NCBI GenBank assembly: GCA_015143295.1
Contig: CM026571.1
Location: forward strand, 29,106,505-29,170,504
Direction: 5' to 3'
Length of the DNA: 64,000 nucleotides
From: Tetracentron sinense
Taxonomy: Eukaryota; Streptophyta; Magnoliopsida; Trochodendrales; Trochodendraceae
The position numbers and the translations under genes are program-made. Shown here in pieces: positions 23,477 to 35,161 of this stretch; the stretch's first letter is position 1; every line of letters begins with the position of its first letter. The notes under the pieces are model-generated. The model was not told the origin of the DNA, did not search any database, and saw only the letters and a list, made by a program, of their open reading frames with translations.

Positions 23477-23827
23477 ACTACGGCATCAGTCAATCGTCCT
23501 CCCAACCTACTCCTCCAATAGTGTTCGAGATTTGTATTCATTGTGGGAAAAAGCACAAGGCTGGGGAATGCCGCACCCTCACTGGCGGATGTTTTCAGTG
23601 TGGTGATTTGGGACATTAGATTAAGGATTGTCGTCAGCAGTCACAGTCGGCAACTCAGCATTCCCAGATGTAAGGAAACAGGCCTTTAGCTAGGCAGGCA
23701 CCACAGCAAAAGCCTCCTTTGGTGCCAAAGACTTAGCAGGCTCCTCAACCTCCTTGCTAGAACACTCAAGGGAGAGTCTTCGCCATCTCAGAGCAGGATG
23801 CTCTAGCCTCAGATGATGTGGTCCAGG
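23477..23827 (+). pseudogene. Element A gag, C-terminal zinc knuckle part
   Basis: Resumes A after element B. ICIHCGKKHKAGEC is followed by CFQCGDLGH-stop-IKDC: a CCHC knuckle interrupted by TAG within 23616-23621. Then come a Gln/Pro-rich stretch with further TAG codons and VFAISEQDALASDDVVQG, the same gag end as in B, directly before the intron. Confidence 0.88.
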
Positions 23828-24007
23828 GTACGTATGACTTATAATTTAATTAAATTGAGTTATTTGCATGTTGCAAATTGATTGTATAATTTAGAATTAT
23901 AGGGACATGATATTATATATGTATATATATGATCTCACGAAGTTATATACGTGGTATGATTTAAATTATGATATATTAAATTAACACTTAGTTATTTATG
24001 AAATCAG
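23828..24007 (+). other. Predicted intron between gag and protease, element A
   Basis: CAGG|GTACGTATG ... GAAATCAG|GATC, 180 bp, very AT-rich with a good plant donor. Removal joins VVQG to SLLINDCLAHVLIDT in frame, exactly as in element B, though the two inserts share little sequence beyond the ends. Confidence 0.72.
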
Positions 24008-26759
24008 GATCATTATTGATAAACGATTGTCTAGCACACGTATTGATTGACACGAGATCAACACACTCTTTCGTTACCCATAGGTTTGCCCAAGGTTTTC
24101 CATCAAGGTCGAGTCGGCTAAATAGTGAGTTATCCATTGCCACTCCCCTTGGTAGCTCAGTTATCACAAGTGAGGTGTGCAGTGCCTGTATTATCCATAT
24201 CGGGTAGCACGAGTTACCAGCAGATCTGATAGTACTCAACTTCCAACATTTTGATGTAATTCTGGGCATGGATTGACTTTCAACCTACCACAAAAATATC
24301 GACTGCTTCAAGAAAAGAGTTGATTTCAAACCAGTCAACGGAAGTCCTTTCCACTTTCGAGGTCTGAGGAAAAAGGACCTTGCCTTATTTGTGGCTTTGA
24401 TCATTACTACTTCAGAAACGCCAAAGTCGGTAAACATTCCGGTGGTTAGAGAATTTATGGATGTATTCCTAGAAGAACTGCCAGGCCTACCACCAGATCG
24501 AGAAGTAGAATTCAGGATAGACTTAGCCCCCAGAACAACACCTATATCGAGAGCACCTTATAGGATGGCTCCAGTTGAATTAAAAGAATTAAAGGAACAA
24601 ATCGAAGAATTGCTTCACAAAGGTTTCATCCGACCAAGTGTATCACCATGGAGAGCACCGGTGCTTTTTGTGAAGAAGAAAGATGGATCGATGAGAATGT
24701 ACATCGATTATAGGCAATTAAACAAGGTCACCATAAAGAATAAATATCCTTTACCAAGAATAGATGATTTGTTTGCAAGGGGCAAAATTATTTTCCAAAA
24801 TCGATTTAAGGTCAGGATACCTTCAGTTGAAAATTAGATCTGAAGATATTCCTAAGTAGGCATTCAGGACAAGATATAGACATTACGAATTCTTGGTGAT
24901 GCCATTCGGATTAACAAATGCACCTGCAACATTTATGGATCTGATGAATAGGGTGTTCAAACCGGCCCTTGATAGTTATGTTATAGTCTTTGTGGATGAT
25001 ATCCTTGTGTATTCTAAGACTAGAGAGGATCATCAACATCACATCTGGATCACACTTGAGACCCTAAGAGAGCATAAATTGTATGCAAACTGAGTAAGTG
25101 TGAATTTTGTCTAGAGAAGGTGGCATTCCTAGGCCATGTGGTTTCTGGGGATGGAATTTCAATAGATCCTGCGAAAATTAAAGCTGTATCAGATTGGAAG
25201 AGGCCGAAAAGTGTGATGGAGATAAGAAGTTTCCTAGGCCTTGCTGGTTATTATAGAAGGTTTGTAGAGGGATTTTTGAGCTTGGTAGCACTGCTCACCC
25301 ACTTGACTAAGAAGAATGCAAAGTTTATATGGAATGAGAAGTTCGAAGAAAACTTCTTAGAGTTGAAGAAGCGCCACACCACAACGCCCATCCTTACAGT
25401 CCCAACGTGCAGTGGGGGATTTCGTAATGTATAGCGATGTTTCTCGTGTGGGTTTAAGATGTGTTCTGATGTAGCGCGGGAAAGTTATCGCTTATACTTC
25501 CCTGCAATTGAAAGATCACGGGAGAAATTATCCTACTCACGACTTGGAGCTGGCAGCAGTTATTCTCGCCCTCAAGTATTTATTTTCACAGAAAGAGCTT
25601 AATTTGAAACAACGTCGTTGGATAGAATTTTTGAAGGATTATGACTGCTCGATTCAGTATCATCTGGGGAAAGTAAATGTAGTAGCTAATGCACTTAGTA
25701 GATGGCTCTCCGGTTTAATTGCACACCTAATGGTCAAAGAGTGGAAATTGTTGGAAGACATATCTAACAATGAAACGAGCTTCAGTGTTTACCACGGTAG
25801 AGTATTAATGGCTAACATTTCAGCTAGACCATATATTCAGACTAGAATTAAAGAGTTGTAGGGGTCAGTTGAAGAACTCTTAGCCTATCGAGCTAAATCC
25901 TTGGAAATTAGGCAAGAGGATTTCTCAACAAACGAGAATGGAGCTATAACCTCCAGGGGTAAACTTTGTGTACCAGCAAATGAAGAGTTAAGGCGTGAGA
26001 TTTTGGATGATGCACACAGATCTAAATATGCAGTTCATCTCGGAGGTACAAAGATGTACCAAAATTTCAAGAAAATTTTTTGGTGGAAGAATATGAAAAG
26101 AGATGTGGCTACACACGTGTCCAAATGTTTGGTGTGTTAACAAGTCAAGGCTGAACACAAGAGACCAGCTGGATTACTACAGCCTCTTCCTATTCCCAAG
26201 TGGAAGAGGGAAAACATATCCATGGATTTTATTGTAGGATTGCCAAGGACATCTACGAATTTCGATGCAATTTGGGTCGTAGTGGATCGTCTAACTAATT
26301 CGGCTCACTTCCTTCCCTATTGGACCACCTATAATTCTAACAAGTTGGCGGAACTATATATAAAGGAAGTAGTCCGATTGCATGGAGTACCGATCAGTAT
26401 CGTTTCCGATAGAGACACCAAGTTTACATCAAGATTCTGGAAGAGCTTTCAGCAAGCCATGGCGTCTCGCCTGGACTTTAGCACAGCATTTCACCCACAT
26501 ACAGATGGTCAGACAAAGAGCGTAAATCAGATCATTGAGGATATGCTCCGGTCTTATATGCTCGACTTCCAAGGCAGTTGGGATGAACATCTACCATTGG
26601 TCGAGTTTGCTTACAACAATAGCTACCAGGCTAGTATCCAGATGTCTCCTTTTGAAGCGTTATATGGTAGGAGTTGTAGGTCTCCTCTTTGTTGGGATGA
26701 AGTAGGGGAAAAGAAACTTCTAGACACTGAGTTGGTTGAGTAGACAGTAGAAAAGGTTT
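24008..26759 (+). pseudogene. Element A pol (protease to integrase core), decayed
   Basis: Protease LIDTRSTHSF has the catalytic DTG changed to DTR. TAG stops lie at 24205-24207, 25468-25470, 25859-25861 and 26741-26743, and TAA at 26138-26140; most sit where B has CAG or Gln. RT blocks are [13 protein letters not shown] and [10 protein letters not shown] (near 24991-25020), with frameshifts near 24776-24837 and 25090. RNase H has lost the stretch between LALK and YLFSQKELN (FTDHKS region). Integrase 25901-26743 keeps the HHCC finger, MDFIVGL and VSDRDTKF, but the Glu block reads TKSVNQ (Lys). The LINE interrupts it at about 26759; the rest is at 50634. Confidence 0.92.
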
Positions 26760-26789
26760 TTTTTTTTAATTTTTTTTTAATTTTTTATA

Positions 26790-27043
26790 AAAGCCACTCA
26801 GAAGGAGTGGGAGGTTTGGTTGACCCCTACCTGTTTATTAAAATTTTAAAAAATGGGGGGGGGGGGGGGGGGACATAAACCTTACCCCTACATCAAGACC
26901 AACCAATAGGGGGGACATAAAACCTTACCCCTACAAAAGACCAGACCAAAAGAGGAAGGACAAAACCCTTCCCCTGAACACAAATACACGACATGGGGTG
27001 GGGGGGGGGGGGACATAAAACCAAAAACCCCAGCCAAAAAAAC
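26790..27043 (-). repeat. LINE 3' untranslated region with long G runs
   Basis: Two near copies of a segment with a G homopolymer (about 26855-26872 and 26999-27012) followed by gacataaa. No coding signal. The G runs may be assembly-length uncertain. Confidence 0.6.
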
Positions 27044-27560
27044 CTAACTTCTAACATTAAAAATCGAAGATCTATGAGTGCACAACATACCATTAATAGG
27101 CTGAGGAAAATCCATGATGTACCTGATAATAATGTTGTCTAATTTTCTGCCAGCTTCTTTGGAAAGATAGTCTACCACTTGATTATTTTCTCTATAAGTA
27201 TGTTGAAAAACTAAATTACACTTGCTCTTGAGCCAAATGATCTCCTTCCACCAATACCATGTTTCCAAGGGGGATCCAATAAGCCATTAATCACATCTAT
27301 AATAATTTTGGAATCATTTTCTACTATAATATTTGCTAAACCATATTTATCACATAACGAACACCCATCATGTATGGCTCTGATTTCCGTAATAGTGTTA
27401 GATCCCGAACCCTAGAATTCATAAAAAGCAAGAATAAGCTTTCCTTTAGAATCACGAATAATACCACCTCCCTTACTGGTTTCCGTGCCCATATCAGCTG
27501 CCCCATCTGTGTCAACCCGAAGGACACAGCCACTTGGTAATAATCAGCCTTTTTAACCTA
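27044..27560 (-). pseudogene. LINE RNase H domain (RVT_3 type), frameshifted
   Basis: Minus strand, in pieces. An NTDGAADMGTE-type start lies near 27500-27520, and the end reads FQHTYRENNQVVDYLSKEAGRKLD (27044-27268), the typical C-terminus of the RNase H found in plant LINE-like elements. The pieces are in different frames. Confidence 0.75.
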
Positions 27561-28195
27561 GGAACAACTAAATGAATATTGAAGTAATCACAAATCTCAC
27601 TTTCATAGTTACTTAGAGTATTTGTGAATTCCCAGTTCATAGTAGTCCCTTGAATCCAAACCTCAATTCTTCTCAAAGTGTCCTTGAAAGGCCTTTTAAA
27701 ATTATCATATCTTGAAGCATTTCTAAACAGCCAAATCTCCCAGCAAACATACAATGGGAGCACCTTACAAAGGAAGCTAGACACTGAACCTCTCTTCCTT
27801 TCTTGAAAGAATCTCATAATCCTTGTTTGGATAGAATCTCCTTCAAAAATCTGAACATTTAAAGCATACCCAACTCTATTCCAAATCTTAGAAGCTAATT
27901 CTCCTTGACAAAAAAGATGGGATAGAGATTCTCTATTCGAGATAGAACAACATTCACACTTGCTGGATAATGCTATCCCTTTGCTTTGAACACATAAATC
28001 AATTGACACTGAGTTATGAAAAATTTTCCAAAGAAGAATAGAAATTTTGGACGGGATATATTTATGCCAAATAAAAGCAGCCCAACTAACATTGATAGCA
28101 ACGTCCCGAACACATTCTCGATTTGCTTTGGTTGAAAATTTCCCTGAGCTTTCTTTTTTCCATATAATTTTATCTTCCTGATGGGATAAGGTCAA
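27512..28195 (-). pseudogene. LINE zf-RVT (reverse-transcriptase zinc-binding) region
   Basis: Open minus frame of 227 codons: DKIIWKKESSGKFSTKANREC, WAAFIWHKYIPSKISILLWKIFHN, CECC...ESLSHLFCQGELASKIW. This is the zinc-binding domain (PF13966 type) that follows RT in plant non-LTR elements. Upstream 28196-28675 is a decayed connector in mixed frames. Confidence 0.8.
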
Positions 28196-28675
28196 AGAAA
28201 TACCGTTAATAATCTATAGCCCCTCTCTAGATAAAAGATTTAATTCCTCTGCTCTCCAAGCACCTCTGTGCACAACATCCTTCATCATTGGGAAGGAACT
28301 AGGACATTCCTTCGCCAATTCAATTAAAGGATTATCCTCTGCCCATATATCAAACTAGAAATTCGTGTTAGTACCATTGCCAATCAGCCACTTACAATTT
28401 TGTAAAGTTTTTTTCAACCAGTGCGCAATGTCTAACCAAGTTTTGGACCCCTTGAAATAAATATCCACCATCCAAGGATGGTGATTATGCAGATATTTAC
28501 TTCGGAAATACTTACTCTAGATCCCCTTCTCAGTAATAATTTTCCATGCCATCTTCATCCTGAAAGTGTGAGCTACATCCACCAGTTTCCGAATACCCAA
28601 CCTTCCCTCCTTAAAAGGCCTAGATATTTTATTTCAAGATATCCAGTGAGCTCTACTATTCGCTTCCCTATCATT

Positions 28676-29100
28676 CTAGAAGAAAGAAGCAAACATAGTT
28701 TCAATCTTACGTAACACCCCTTTAGGGATATTGGATCCCATTAAGCTATGGATTGTCATCGAGGCTAAAACATGCTTTAAAAGAATCAGCTTACCTCCAC
28801 TTGATAACATTTTCCCTTTCCAGCCTTCCACCTTTTTCCTGATTTTATCAACTATATAATCAAAATAAATCATTTTCATACAGCCATGGAAGATGGGAAT
28901 GGCAAGGTACCTGAATGGAAAACTGCCAATGGCAATGCCTGAGATTCTAAGTAATCTTTCTTTCACCCTAACAGACATATTCTTGCGAACATAAATAGCA
29001 CTTTTCTGGAGATTTATTCTTTGACCCGAGGCTACTTCATAAGTTTTAAGAAACTTAAATAATTGGATTAAAGATCTTTGCTGACCATTACAGAAGATGA
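28676..29100 (-). pseudogene. LINE RT, part after the FADD motif
   Basis: Minus frame, reading IFCNGQQRSLIQLFKFLKTYE, ASGQRINLQKSA, FPFRYLAIPIF, KVEGWKGKMLSSGGKLILLKHVL: RT domain end and thumb. It is continuous with the FADDTL end at 50344 once the copia element is removed; codons left of 29100 in the longer open frame (to 29182) belong to the copia LTR. Confidence 0.85.
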
Positions 29101-31321
29101 TGTTAGACATGTATGCCCACAAAGCCATTCCGGAATTGTATTTATCTATTTCTAAATCAATAAGTGCATATTTTACATTCACACATTGTCTTCTACATTG
29201 GGTAATATATCAAAAGTATCTCATTGGATGAGACAACTTTGTCCCTTAGGTAACATTGTAGGAAAACCATCCAATCAGTTGATAACTGATTGCTAAGGAG
29301 ATATGGTTTTTCCGGTTCCTTGTAGACCTAAAATTGTTCTAAGTTAATCAAGATGCATCTGGATAATGTATTCCTAATAACTTACACATTGTTAGTTCCG
29401 TATGATGGAGTGATGAATCTTAATCACTGAGAGAAGGGTCTCTTGACTAAAATGTGGATATAAGTAAGAAGTACTTATATTGCAACTGGATCGCTCAGTG
29501 GATACCCTTAGAAATATATTGTCTTTATATTTAGGGTAGTCAATTTGATAGATTGTCCTTAATCTGAGAGGTCGACATCTTCTCTAGTATTTGCCTATGT
29601 AGCTTTGATGTAGCCAATCGTCAATGTCCAACACATCGAACTCAATACGGGCTCGTTGGGTTATGTACGCTGTACTGGAAGAAGTGTGTGTACGCTCGAC
29701 AAGGATTTCACTACTCTGACAGAGTAAATAATATTGAGTTGATACTTATATCAAAACTGGACTTGAAAAACCCAGCGCTGGTATTTATCGATGAAATGGT
29801 TTTATCGAGGAATTTATTTTTTGTATAAAAGAAATGTAATAATAATAATTATTTCTTTTAAAGAATTTTTAAAAGACAGTATTAGATATTGTCCAAGTTT
29901 GACTAAAAGTATCAAAGAGAAAGGGTTCTCAATATAAGCCAGGGATTAAAGACAGTATTAGATATTGTCCCGTAAGCTTATAACAATATTGGAAGTGGAG
30001 GGACTGATCTGTAAACAAATCTTGTGATAGAAATACCTGCAAGTAATTCTCTATTTTCTGGAGGTTAATCACATTGTGTTAATGGACATTAATTGTGATT
30101 GGTGGAAGTCCAGGGATAGATAAAATTCTATAATCCTAATGGAGTGTAGGAAAGGTGTTTCCTAGTAACAATACTTTAACTAAAAGGCTGAATACTTGGT
30201 CCCATAACCGGAAATAAGAGATCCCTTTAGATCCCACACACAAGGACTTTCTTAAAGTATTTAATTTAATGATTTATTAAATTAATTAATTTCTCTAAGA
30301 AATCACTATCTGGTATAGTGAAGCTCTAAACGGTGGAATCACATTAAATGTGAAAAACCAAATGGGTAGGACCCATTGGGGAATTTGATAGAAGATCAAA
30401 TAAGAGACAAAAATGGGTTTGGAACCCATGGGGGCGTGTGGAGTGGGGCCCACCTAGGGTGGGACGCCCACTTCAAGGAGGGTAATGTTATTGTTTAATT
30501 TTTTAATTAGTTTCTAATTAATAACTCCTTATGAGATAAGGTTGGTTAGTTACTTACTTACTTACTGATTGAAGATTCCCTAATTGTTAGGGATTCCATT
30601 AGTTTGTTACTAATCATTAATTAGTTAGTTACTAATTAAAAAGATTCCTTATTGGATAAGGATTTGGTTAGTTAGTTACTAATGGATAAAATTAGTTTCT
30701 ATTTTGATTAATCCTAATTAATTAAAGGAGAAATAAAAAAGGAAACAAGTGAGAATTCCTTATTGGATAAGGATTAGGAGACTTGGGTTGCAAGCAACCC
30801 AAGTAAACTCCTATATATAGAGGTGTACGGTCACTTTAGAGGACACAAGAAAAATTTCCAGAATTTTCAAGATTTGGAAATCCCTCTCCTCCCTCATTAT
30901 CTCTCATGCCCAAGCCTCCCTTCTCCCTAAGGTGTACGGTCACACCTTCTCCCCTTTAATTCTTCCTTTTGTTTTCTAGTTTGAAAATAAAGAAGAGGAA
31001 TTTCAAGGTCCTTGAAGATCAAGATTAGATCTTTTATTCAAGATTCCTAGAGATGGATATTTGGAAGGGCCATTAGCTTCCATTAGAGAAAGCTTTAAAG
31101 AAAAAGAAGGTCCGTGTGGATTGCGAAGGAGACTTGGCACTTGTGAAGTTTTGCCGGTATAGCTTTTATCGTGGATTTGACTTAACAATTTCAAAGTCGC
31201 AAAGGTATTGTGATTTCTACTCTCATTGAATAAAATCAATTAGAATCTTAGTCTGATCTTGGGATTCGATGTATGCCCCCCAAGAACTGTTTTTCTATAA
31301 TTAAAAAGAGGCATACTTTCA
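29101..31321 (+). mobile_element. 5' LTR of the outer copia element
   Basis: TGTTAGACAT to CATACTTTCA, 2221 bp. TATATATA lies near 30810-30820. AT-rich, with repeated tggttagttacttactt and ccttattggataagga stretches. It lacks the GC-rich palindrome array of the gypsy and SIRE LTRs. Confidence 0.95.
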
Positions 31322-31322
31322 G

Positions 31323-31334
31323 TGGTATCAGAGC
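31323..31334 (+). promoter_or_regulatory. Primer binding site (tRNA-iMet), outer copia element
   Basis: TGGTATCAGAGC one base after the LTR. The 1.7 kb that follows (31335-33051) is AT-rich untranslated leader in which I see no coding or RNA feature. Confidence 0.95.
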
Positions 31335-33051
31335 CTTGGCTATGCTTCTCTTTGATTTTAGGGCATAACTAATTTTTATTAGATCATATTACCCACCCCA
31401 TAGATTTCGGGTACCCCTAGTGATGAATCTTTATGATTCTTGATCACTTCTTGATTATAAGATAATCATTAGTAGGGCTAAGGGGTTCCCCTGTTATTAT
31501 TGAGAGAATAAAAATTAAGCCCTACAAATTAGTGTGATACTAATTTTTGTTTTGGATGATTTCAAAACATCTCTCAATTAATTTAGGGATAGGTATATAT
31601 AGATAAATAAATTTGGTTAAATTAGTAATAAATTAAATTGTTTAATTTATTCTGAGAGCCCCGGGCTAGCATAAATAATATATAATATATTTATCATGAT
31701 AAATAAGTATTATTTTATGTTTTGGATGGGTTTCACAAATCATATCTCCTTCTCTTTCCCCTCCCCTCCCATTTTTCTTATTTTTAGAATAGGGTTGCTG
31801 ATTTATGGTGGACTAAATCAACTGAAGGAGATGCCCGGAGAACCATTACAAGATAACAGATTGTAGTAGGGCTTTATTTAATTCCCCTGTTGTAATTAAA
31901 TAAGGTCGTATGATTTTTGTGAACCCATTGTGAGATTATAATATGATTATCATTATTATATTATTATTCATGTGATGATTGATAATTTTTCCTTTAGCCC
32001 GGAAGCTGTGATAATTGTGATTATCACTTTTATGATAATTTAGGATAATTGGATTTTACTTTAATTAATGCATTGTGTTTAATTATAAATTGTTTATATT
32101 TAGACACAATACATTACTAGTACTCTTTTGAACGTGGATTTTGTGACCCATGCGGAGATTTTTACGTAAAATCTTTGCATACGAGATTATTGGATAATCT
32201 TGTCTGAAAAGACAAAAAATCGTAGATGGATCACTAAACTGACATCCAATTACCCTAAGGTAATAGGGATGAGTAGGTTTTGATTATAAGGTAAAATTCC
32301 TAATGATCAAAACCCCCTGTGAGGGCTAGTGGGATTTTATCACTCCTTGATAATCCTATTATCGAAAATTTTCATAATTCATATGATGAATATTTGGATA
32401 ATGATATGATCATGTCTGTTTAATATTATTCCCTTCAAGAAAAATATTAAGTGATAATAAATGGGATTATTAATCCTAAGGCCTTCCATTATCAACAAGA
32501 CTAGGAATTAATTAGCCTGAGTCTTGTCTTGCCAAAAGGTATTGACATAATTCAGTCTAAATTAAACTCCTAGAGACTTATTTGTATTGTAGATAAGTTT
32601 GTGTATGGCTTGATAAGGAGTGTCAACTAAAATGGGGGCACAACATTACTTGATCATATGATGAACGAGAATTATGAGTTTCACTTAAACAAGGAAACAT
32701 GGTGGCTGAAACAGTGACAGTCATGTTATCCTTGGAGGTCGCAATAAAATTGGGAATCACTGATTTACATAAGGAGTTATGCATGAGATGCTCAGTGATG
32801 GATGGTTACTATCCACCTTGTAGTGCATGTGTGGTACTATCCTAAAATAGAAGATTACATGTGTAATATGAGGATCCCAATACTCATCTGGAATAAAAGT
32901 TTTATTCCCTAATTTCATATACTGAAGGGAATGATGAAATTTGAAGAAAGATAAGAGGATCATCAGATTTTAAAATCTCAAAAATCCGATGAATATATGT
33001 GTGAAAATAAATGTTATAATTTATGCTTATTTTATTGTGTAGATATAAGTC

Positions 33052-33890
33052 ATGAATCCCCTTTCTAAGATTCTAGAAGAGAATCGGTTAACTGGTCCAA
33101 ATTTTGTGGACTGGAAAAGAAACCTTGATATTGTGCTTATCTCTCAGAAGATAGCTTATGTCCTCACATCCGACTATTTGGAATTTGATGAGGCAATTCA
33201 AACCCCTGAGGCAGTTGAGAAAGCCTCAAAGTGGCATGAGTCAAATAGTTTGGCCAAATGCTACATGCTTGCATCCATGTCGAATGTCCTTTAGAAACAG
33301 CACGAGGGTTTTGCTACAGCTAAGGACATATTGACTAATCTTAGGGAGATGTTTGGGGAACAGAACAGAACTGCTAGACAGTTGGCAATGAAAGGACTGA
33401 TGGGGACCAAGATGTCTGATGGTAGCCCAGTCCGGGAGCATGTTGTCAAGATGATGGGGTTCATTAATGAACTCTTAACCCTTGGAGCAGATCTTGATCA
33501 ACAGAGTCAAACGGATGCGATCCTGAACTCTCTCCCAGAATCCTTTTCTGCTTTTGTGTTGAATTTTAGCATGAACAAATTGGAGACATCTCTGCCAGAG
33601 CTCCTAAATATGTTGCAAGGAGCTGAGGACCTTATGAAGCGTACTAAGCTCTATGCAAATGTGATAGAGGGAGTTGGACCTTCAAGGTCCAAGCCTAAGG
33701 GCAAAGGCCAGAAAAAGAAGAAGTCCAATTTTTCCAGGTTCCTCAAAGGTAAGAAGGGAAAGAATAAGAACAAGAAAGCTTCTGAGAAGAAAGACAAGGA
33801 AAAGAATCAGAATGTCTGCTTCTATTGCAAGAAACTAGGTCACTGGAAGAGGAATCGCAAAGTTTATTTTACATCCCTCAAGGACAAGCC
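33052..33890 (+). pseudogene. Outer copia gag
   Basis: ATG 33052 opens MNPLSKILEENRLTGPNFVDWKRN, typical of copia gag. TAG at 33292-33294 interrupts it; the frame 33331-34353 continues with REMFGEQNRTARQLAMKGLMGTKM and a Lys-rich stretch. The zinc knuckle CFYCKKLGHWKRNRK has Arg where the last Cys belongs, so the CCHC motif is broken. It runs into protease without a stop. Confidence 0.9.
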
Positions 33891-35161
33891 TTTGGAAGGT
33901 ATGTCAGATTCTTTCATCATTGAATCCAATTTTATTATTGGTTCCTCAAACTCTTGGTGTGTAGATAGTGGATCTACCTCACATATTTGTAATATGTTAC
34001 AGGGGTTTCAGGAGAGCAGAAAGCTCAGTGATGGGGAAGTCAAAATAAGGATGGGAACGGAAGCAAGTGTTGCTACGATCTCCATCGGGACTTATATTTT
34101 AGAATTTTCTTTTAATAGGATTTTGATTTTAAAAGACTGCTTATATGTACCAGACATGCGCAGAAATTTGATTTATGTTTCTAGTTTAATTGTTAATGGT
34201 TATTCAGTGCATTTTGATACTAATGTAGTTATCAAATACAATAATAGTTTTATTGTTTCCGGCACATTGTCTAATGGTCTTTATTATCTTGATCCTATAA
34301 TAAATTCTGTAAATAACATTGAGGATAAAGAGTCCAGAAGTGTGACACCTTAGAAAAGAGGTAGAGAATCTGTGAATCCAACATACTTATGGCATCTCAG
34401 ATTAGGCCATATCAATTTGGATAGGCTCAATAGATTGGTAAAGGATGGTCCTTTAAACCATTTACATGTTGAACCTTATCCAACTTGTGAACCTTGTTTG
34501 CAAAGTAAAATGACGAAAAGGCCATTTACAGGCAAACCTATGAGAGCCACAAGTATATTGTAATTAATTCACACTGATGTATGTGGACCCATGAATCATT
34601 CAGCCAGAGGTGGCTTTGTCTACTTCATTACATTCACAGATGATTTTTCAAGATATGGTTACATATATCTAATGAAACACAAGTCGGAATCTTTTGAAAA
34701 GTTCAAAGAATTCCGGAATGAAGTAGAAAAGCAATCAGGTAAATGTATTAAAACTCTCAGATCCGACAGAGGAGGAGAGTACCTCTCGAATGAGTTCATG
34801 GATTATCTTAGAGATAGTGGAATTTTATCCCAATGGACTCCCTTAGGAACACCCCAGCTTAATGGTGTTTCAGAAAGAAGAAATCGAACCCTATTGGATA
34901 TGGTTCGTTCAATGATGAATAATACTAATTTGCCAATATCTTTTTGGGGATATGCATTAGAGACTGTAATCTATCTATTGAATAGGGTACCTTCTAAGTC
35001 TGTTTCCAAAACTCCAATTGAGCTATGGATGGGGCGAAAGCCTAGTCTAAAGCATGTCAGAGTATGGGGTTGTCCTCTTCATGTACGAAAGCAGAATTTC
35101 GACAAGTTGGAAAGTAGGACTGAGAAGTGTCTATTCATAGGATACCCAAAAGAAACACATG
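33891..35161 (+). pseudogene. Outer copia protease and integrase
   Basis: Protease WCVDSGSTSHIC (near 33955-33990, DSG kept). TAG at 34351-34353. GAG-pre-integrase LWHLRLGHINLDRL with CEPCLQSKMTKRPF. TAA 34561-34563, then the integrase core: HTDVCGP, RSDRGGEYLSNEF, NGVSERRNRTL (Asp, Asp, Glu all present) and ELWMGRKPSLKHVRVWGC. It ends at the acatg site (35157-35161) where the SIRE-like element entered. Confidence 0.93.
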
